A stretch of 64,000 nt of DNA from Pseudomonadota bacterium (lineage in GTDB: Bacteria > Pseudomonadota > Alphaproteobacteria > Puniceispirillales > Puniceispirillaceae): positions 88,373 through 152,372 of the forward strand of contig JAQCEA010000004.1 of the NCBI GenBank assembly GCA_027620495.1. Reading direction: 5' to 3'. The notes beneath the pieces are model-generated. The model did no database searches, was not told the origin of the DNA, and saw only the letters and a program-made list of their open reading frames with translations. Position numbers and translations under genes: made by a program. Of the stretch, positions 61,799 through 64,000 are shown in pieces. Numbering within the stretch: the stretch's first letter is position 1; each line of letters starts with the position of its first letter.

Positions 61799-63817
61799 TT
61801 AGGGGCGCCGCTTTAAGCGGCCATGCCCACCTTGCTTCGATCGTGATGGCCCTGATCTGGATGGCCCTGATCTGGATACCCCAGAACCAGAGGCCCCAGA
61901 ACCAGCGGCCCCGTGGCGTTCTTGGCCCGGTTTTTTCGGCCGATTGCCGTCATTTCCGGCACGACCAAACGGCGCACCGGCCCCATCGCGGCGCGGTTTT
62001 GCTGGCTTGCCAGTATAATTGCCAGCGGTTTTGACTGTACCAGATTTTTTAGATTGACCCGCGGTGCTGGCCCGTTGGTCTTTGGCCGGTCGTTTCGTTG
62101 TGGCGGCATCACCAAAGCTAGGCCGGCTGGTAAATTTCGGGCGTTTGCTAAACAAGCTTTCGGCTGACGCTGGCGCAGTCTTGCCAGCAGATCGCTTTGT
62201 GCATTGACCGGTGTGCTTTGGCCGCCGTGATTTATCATGCGCCGGTGCAAAGCTGTCATTATCGGTCTTGCGCCGGACGGGCCTGCCAGCTTTACGGTCA
62301 TAAGGGCGATCATGCGGTCGACCATGTGCGCGATCATGTGGGCTGTCTTCAGCTGATCTATGCTGGTGCGGGGCTTTTGTGGCTGGCTTTCCCGGTCTAT
62401 CGGGTTTGGCAGGTGATCGCTCAGCAGCTGCGGCCCGCCCACCAAATTTGCTGTCAGCAAATTTTTTCTCGCCAAAATTTTTCTCACCAAATTTTTTCTC
62501 ACCAGACTGTCTCGGAGCGGATTTTCCCTCAACAGATTTTCTTGGGCCAGACTGCCGCTCGCCAGATGCGGTTCTGCTGGGTTTATGCCCGCGGCGGCGT
62601 TGCCGAGATGGTGCAGAAGCCGCCCTGAAATCTTCCACCCTTGTCCCATCAGCCTCAAATAATTCGACACGCCCGCCAACAACGGAAATGATCGCGGCCA
62701 GCTTATGTTGTTCGTCTGGGGCGCAGAATGACAAGGCCAAGCCGCCAAGGCCTGCCCGCCCGGTACGACCAATGCGATGCACATAGGCTTCAGGCGTGTC
62801 AGTCAAATCAAAATTCACCACATGGCTAAGCCCGGCAACATCAATACCGCGCGCGGCTACATCGGTGGCAATCAATGCCTGTAAATCGCCGCCGCGAAAA
62901 TTGCGCAACACTTTTTGCCGCAATGTCTGGCGCATATCGCCATGCAGCGCGTCTACCGCAAACCCGCGTACAGACAAAAATTTTGCGAGCTCATCAGCAC
63001 GCCGCTTGGTACGCACGAAAATCAATGCCTGTCCGGTTGCCTGTTCACGCAGAATGTCACATAGCCTGTCGCGTTTTTCGCCTTCTGCCAGCAAAGTGAC
63101 ATGTTGTGTAATCTTATCCGCCGTGATCCCGGCTTGCGGTGCCTTGACCCGGGCCGGTTCGCGAAGAAATTGCTGGCCGAGTGCCTCTATTTCTGGTGGC
63201 ATGGTTGCCGAAAATAACATGGTTTGGCGGCGCGCAGGCAGGCTGGCGGCAATGCGCTTAATCGCCGGATAAAAGCCAAGATCAAGCATATGATCGGCCT
63301 CGTCCAATATAAAATGGGTAATGCCGCTTGGATCAAACGCGCCACGTTCCATCAAATCTTGCAACCGGCCAGGCGTTGCGACAACGATATCGACGCCGCG
63401 GCGTAGCCCACGGATTTGCGCATCATAGCGCGCCCCACCAAATACCGCGATATGGCGGATATTTAAATCAGCAGCCAGCTTTTGCACATTTTGCGAAATC
63501 TGGTTTGCCAGTTCGCGGGTTGGCGCCAGAATAAGGGCTTTTGGAGGTTGCCCGGCACGCACCGCCGCGCTTAAGCCAAGATGAGTCATCAATGGCAGCA
63601 AAAATGCCGCTGTCTTGCCGGTGCCGGTTTGGGCCAGCCCGATTAAATCCTTGCCATCAAGCAGCAGAGGAATTGAAAGTGCCTGAATGGGCGTTGGTTC
63701 GACAAGTCCCTCGCGGGCAAGTGTGACTAGCATCGTTTCCGGCAGGCCAAAATTGGCAAAATCGGCACCGCTGGCATTGCCGGCTTCGGCGGGCGCGTCT
63801 GATATGATTTGTGACAT
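61799..63817 (-). CDS. DEAD-box RNA helicase with a long low-complexity C-terminus
   Basis: A 672-aa helicase. The core (residues ~25-375) has the Q motif (FANFGLPE), Walker A AQTGTGKTAA, PTRELANQI, Walker B ILDEADHML, SAT in LFSATMPPEI, and HRIGRTGRAG. The C-terminal ~270 residues are Lys/Arg/Gly/Ser/Pro-rich, including GEKKFGEKNFGEKKF repeats and SRSGPSRSGP repeats. ATG 63817 is preferred since homology starts soon after; the frame continues to 63877. It is convergent with the acyl-CoA ligase gene, only 2 bases stop to stop. Confidence 0.92.
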   Translation of the reverse strand: MSQIISDAPAEAGNASGADFANFGLPETMLVTLAREGLVEPTPIQALSIPLLLDGKDLIGLAQTGTGKTAAFLLPLMTHLGLSAAVRAGQPPKALILAPTRELANQISQNVQKLAADLNIRHIAVFGGARYDAQIRGLRRGVDIVVATPGRLQDLMERGAFDPSGITHFILDEADHMLDLGFYPAIKRIAASLPARRQTMLFSATMPPEIEALGQQFLREPARVKAPQAGITADKITQHVTLLAEGEKRDRLCDILREQATGQALIFVRTKRRADELAKFLSVRGFAVDALHGDMRQTLRQKVLRNFRGGDLQALIATDVAARGIDVAGLSHVVNFDLTDTPEAYVHRIGRTGRAGLGGLALSFCAPDEQHKLAAIISVVGGRVELFEADGTRVEDFRAASAPSRQRRRGHKPSRTASGERQSGPRKSVEGKSAPRQSGEKKFGEKNFGEKKFADSKFGGRAAAAERSPAKPDRPGKPATKAPHQHRSAEDSPHDRAHGRPHDRPYDRKAGRPVRRKTDNDSFAPAHDKSRRPKHTGQCTKRSAGKTAPASAESLFSKRPKFTSRPSFGDAATTKRPAKDQRASTAGQSKKSGTVKTAGNYTGKPAKPRRDGAGAPFGRAGNDGNRPKKPGQERHGAAGSGASGSGVSRSGPSRSGPSRSKQGGHGRLKRRP
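61845..61874. repeat. 15-bp tandem repeat in the helicase tail
   Basis: ATGGCCCTGATCTGG occurs twice in direct tandem around 61845-61874, with diverged units beside it. On the minus strand it encodes the SRSGP repeat. The neighbouring CCCAGAACCAG units around 61881-61910 are similar. Confidence 0.8.
62455..62505. repeat. 15-bp tandem repeat encoding FGEKK/N in the helicase tail
   Basis: Units of about 15 bases with the core TTTTTTCTCGCCAAA or TTTTTCTCACCAAA occur three or four times, encoding FGEK with Lys or Asn in the fifth place on the minus strand. The reading frame is maintained and the tail is divergent, as expected for an intrinsically disordered RNA-binding region. Confidence 0.75.
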
Positions 63818-63935
63818 AAATTTAATTTCTAGCGCATTGCTGTTCGCTGGGCAGCATCGCCCCATAGCGCGCCGCATAATGCCCGGTTTATGCGCCCAGA
63901 TGACGCCATTGTCAATCTATGCTGGATTATTGACC

Positions 63936-63972
63936 GGGGGGTGGCCGGGGGGTGGCCGGGGGGTGGCTAGGG
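63936..63972 (+). repeat. G-rich 11-bp tandem repeat with G-quadruplex potential
   Basis: Three runs of six G (63936-63941, 63947-63952, 63958-63963) separated by TGGCC and followed by TGGCTAGGG (last GGG at 63970-63972). Four G tracts of at least three with loops of 5-6 bases satisfy the G-quadruplex pattern. It is upstream (minus strand) of the helicase start and close to the end of the window, so neighbours on the far side are unseen. Confidence 0.85.
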
Positions 63973-64000
63973 ACTGGAAAATAGATATCAATTCGGGCAT

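Noticed and set aside
61813..62784. A 323-aa minus-strand open frame inside the DEAD-box helicase
   Set aside because: It is out of frame with the helicase and covers the low-complexity tail, where biased composition keeps several frames open.
1..64000. tRNA, rRNA, CRISPR, prophage or insertion sequence
   Set aside because: I scanned for such signals by eye and saw none; a tRNAscan, Infernal and ISfinder-type search would be needed to exclude short RNA genes.

Overview
The window looks like a chromosomal segment of a free-living, probably marine alphaproteobacterium. The reasons are a GapR/UPF0335 gene, a two-domain cold-shock protein, a DUF1244 gene, MntR, a type-2 OMP decarboxylase and moderate GC (roughly 50% by eye, dropping near 54.8-58.6 kb). 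The gene mix (onium-compound, sulfonate and methylmalonyl-CoA catabolism plus many ABC transporters) resembles the SAR116 / Puniceispirillum group. That placement is inference, because no rRNA gene is present. I saw no tRNA gene, CRISPR array, insertion sequence or phage gene.

Layout. 0-20 kb is mostly housekeeping: fbp and fba (gluconeogenesis), an SDR protein, an M23 peptidase, trxB, an MFS transporter, a cold-shock protein, pyrF, gapR, a DUF1244 protein, mntR, a GT39 glycosyltransferase, methylmalonyl-CoA mutase (mutA-mutB), sufE, a GlxA-type regulator, two RNA methyltransferases, an Lrp-type regulator and a GT4 glycosyltransferase. 20-47 kb is a catabolic island for quaternary-ammonium (onium) compounds: betaine-aldehyde dehydrogenase, a class II aldolase family gene, a ProXWV-type transporter with an Ldh-family gene, then two complete copies of a five-enzyme module. 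Each copy holds an NDP-forming acyl-CoA synthetase, an acyl-CoA dehydrogenase, a CaiD-like hydratase, a carnitine-dehydrogenase-like enzyme and a BKACE (DUF849) enzyme. Copy A (27.2-35.9 kb) also has an aldehyde dehydrogenase and a CdhR/GlxA-type activator. Copy B (39.5-46.0 kb) has a thioesterase fused to its dehydrogenase. RidA, a flavin-dependent LLM oxidoreductase and PEP carboxykinase lie between them. 47-54.5 kb holds mmsA, an 8-oxoguanine-deaminase-like amidohydrolase, a quinone oxidoreductase, xsc and a TauD-family dioxygenase. 54.8-60 kb is a LivKHMGF-type ABC transporter operon whose second ATPase carries a Lys/Ala-rich, histone H1-like N-terminal tail. An acyl-CoA ligase and a DEAD-box helicase close the window, followed by a G-rich tandem repeat.

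How the genes may work together (inference). Imported carnitine, gamma-butyrobetaine or a related betaine would be activated to a CoA thioester by the NDP-forming synthetase, desaturated, hydrated, oxidised at C3, and cleaved by BKACE with acetyl-CoA to a betainyl-CoA and acetoacetate. The fused thioesterase would release the betaine. PEPCK, Fbp and Fba would then carry the carbon into gluconeogenesis, and MmsA and MutAB would handle propionyl/methylmalonyl units. The most notable points are the duplicated and reshuffled module, the Asp replacing the usual catalytic Glu in both acyl-CoA dehydrogenases, and the basic tail on the LivF-like ATPase.
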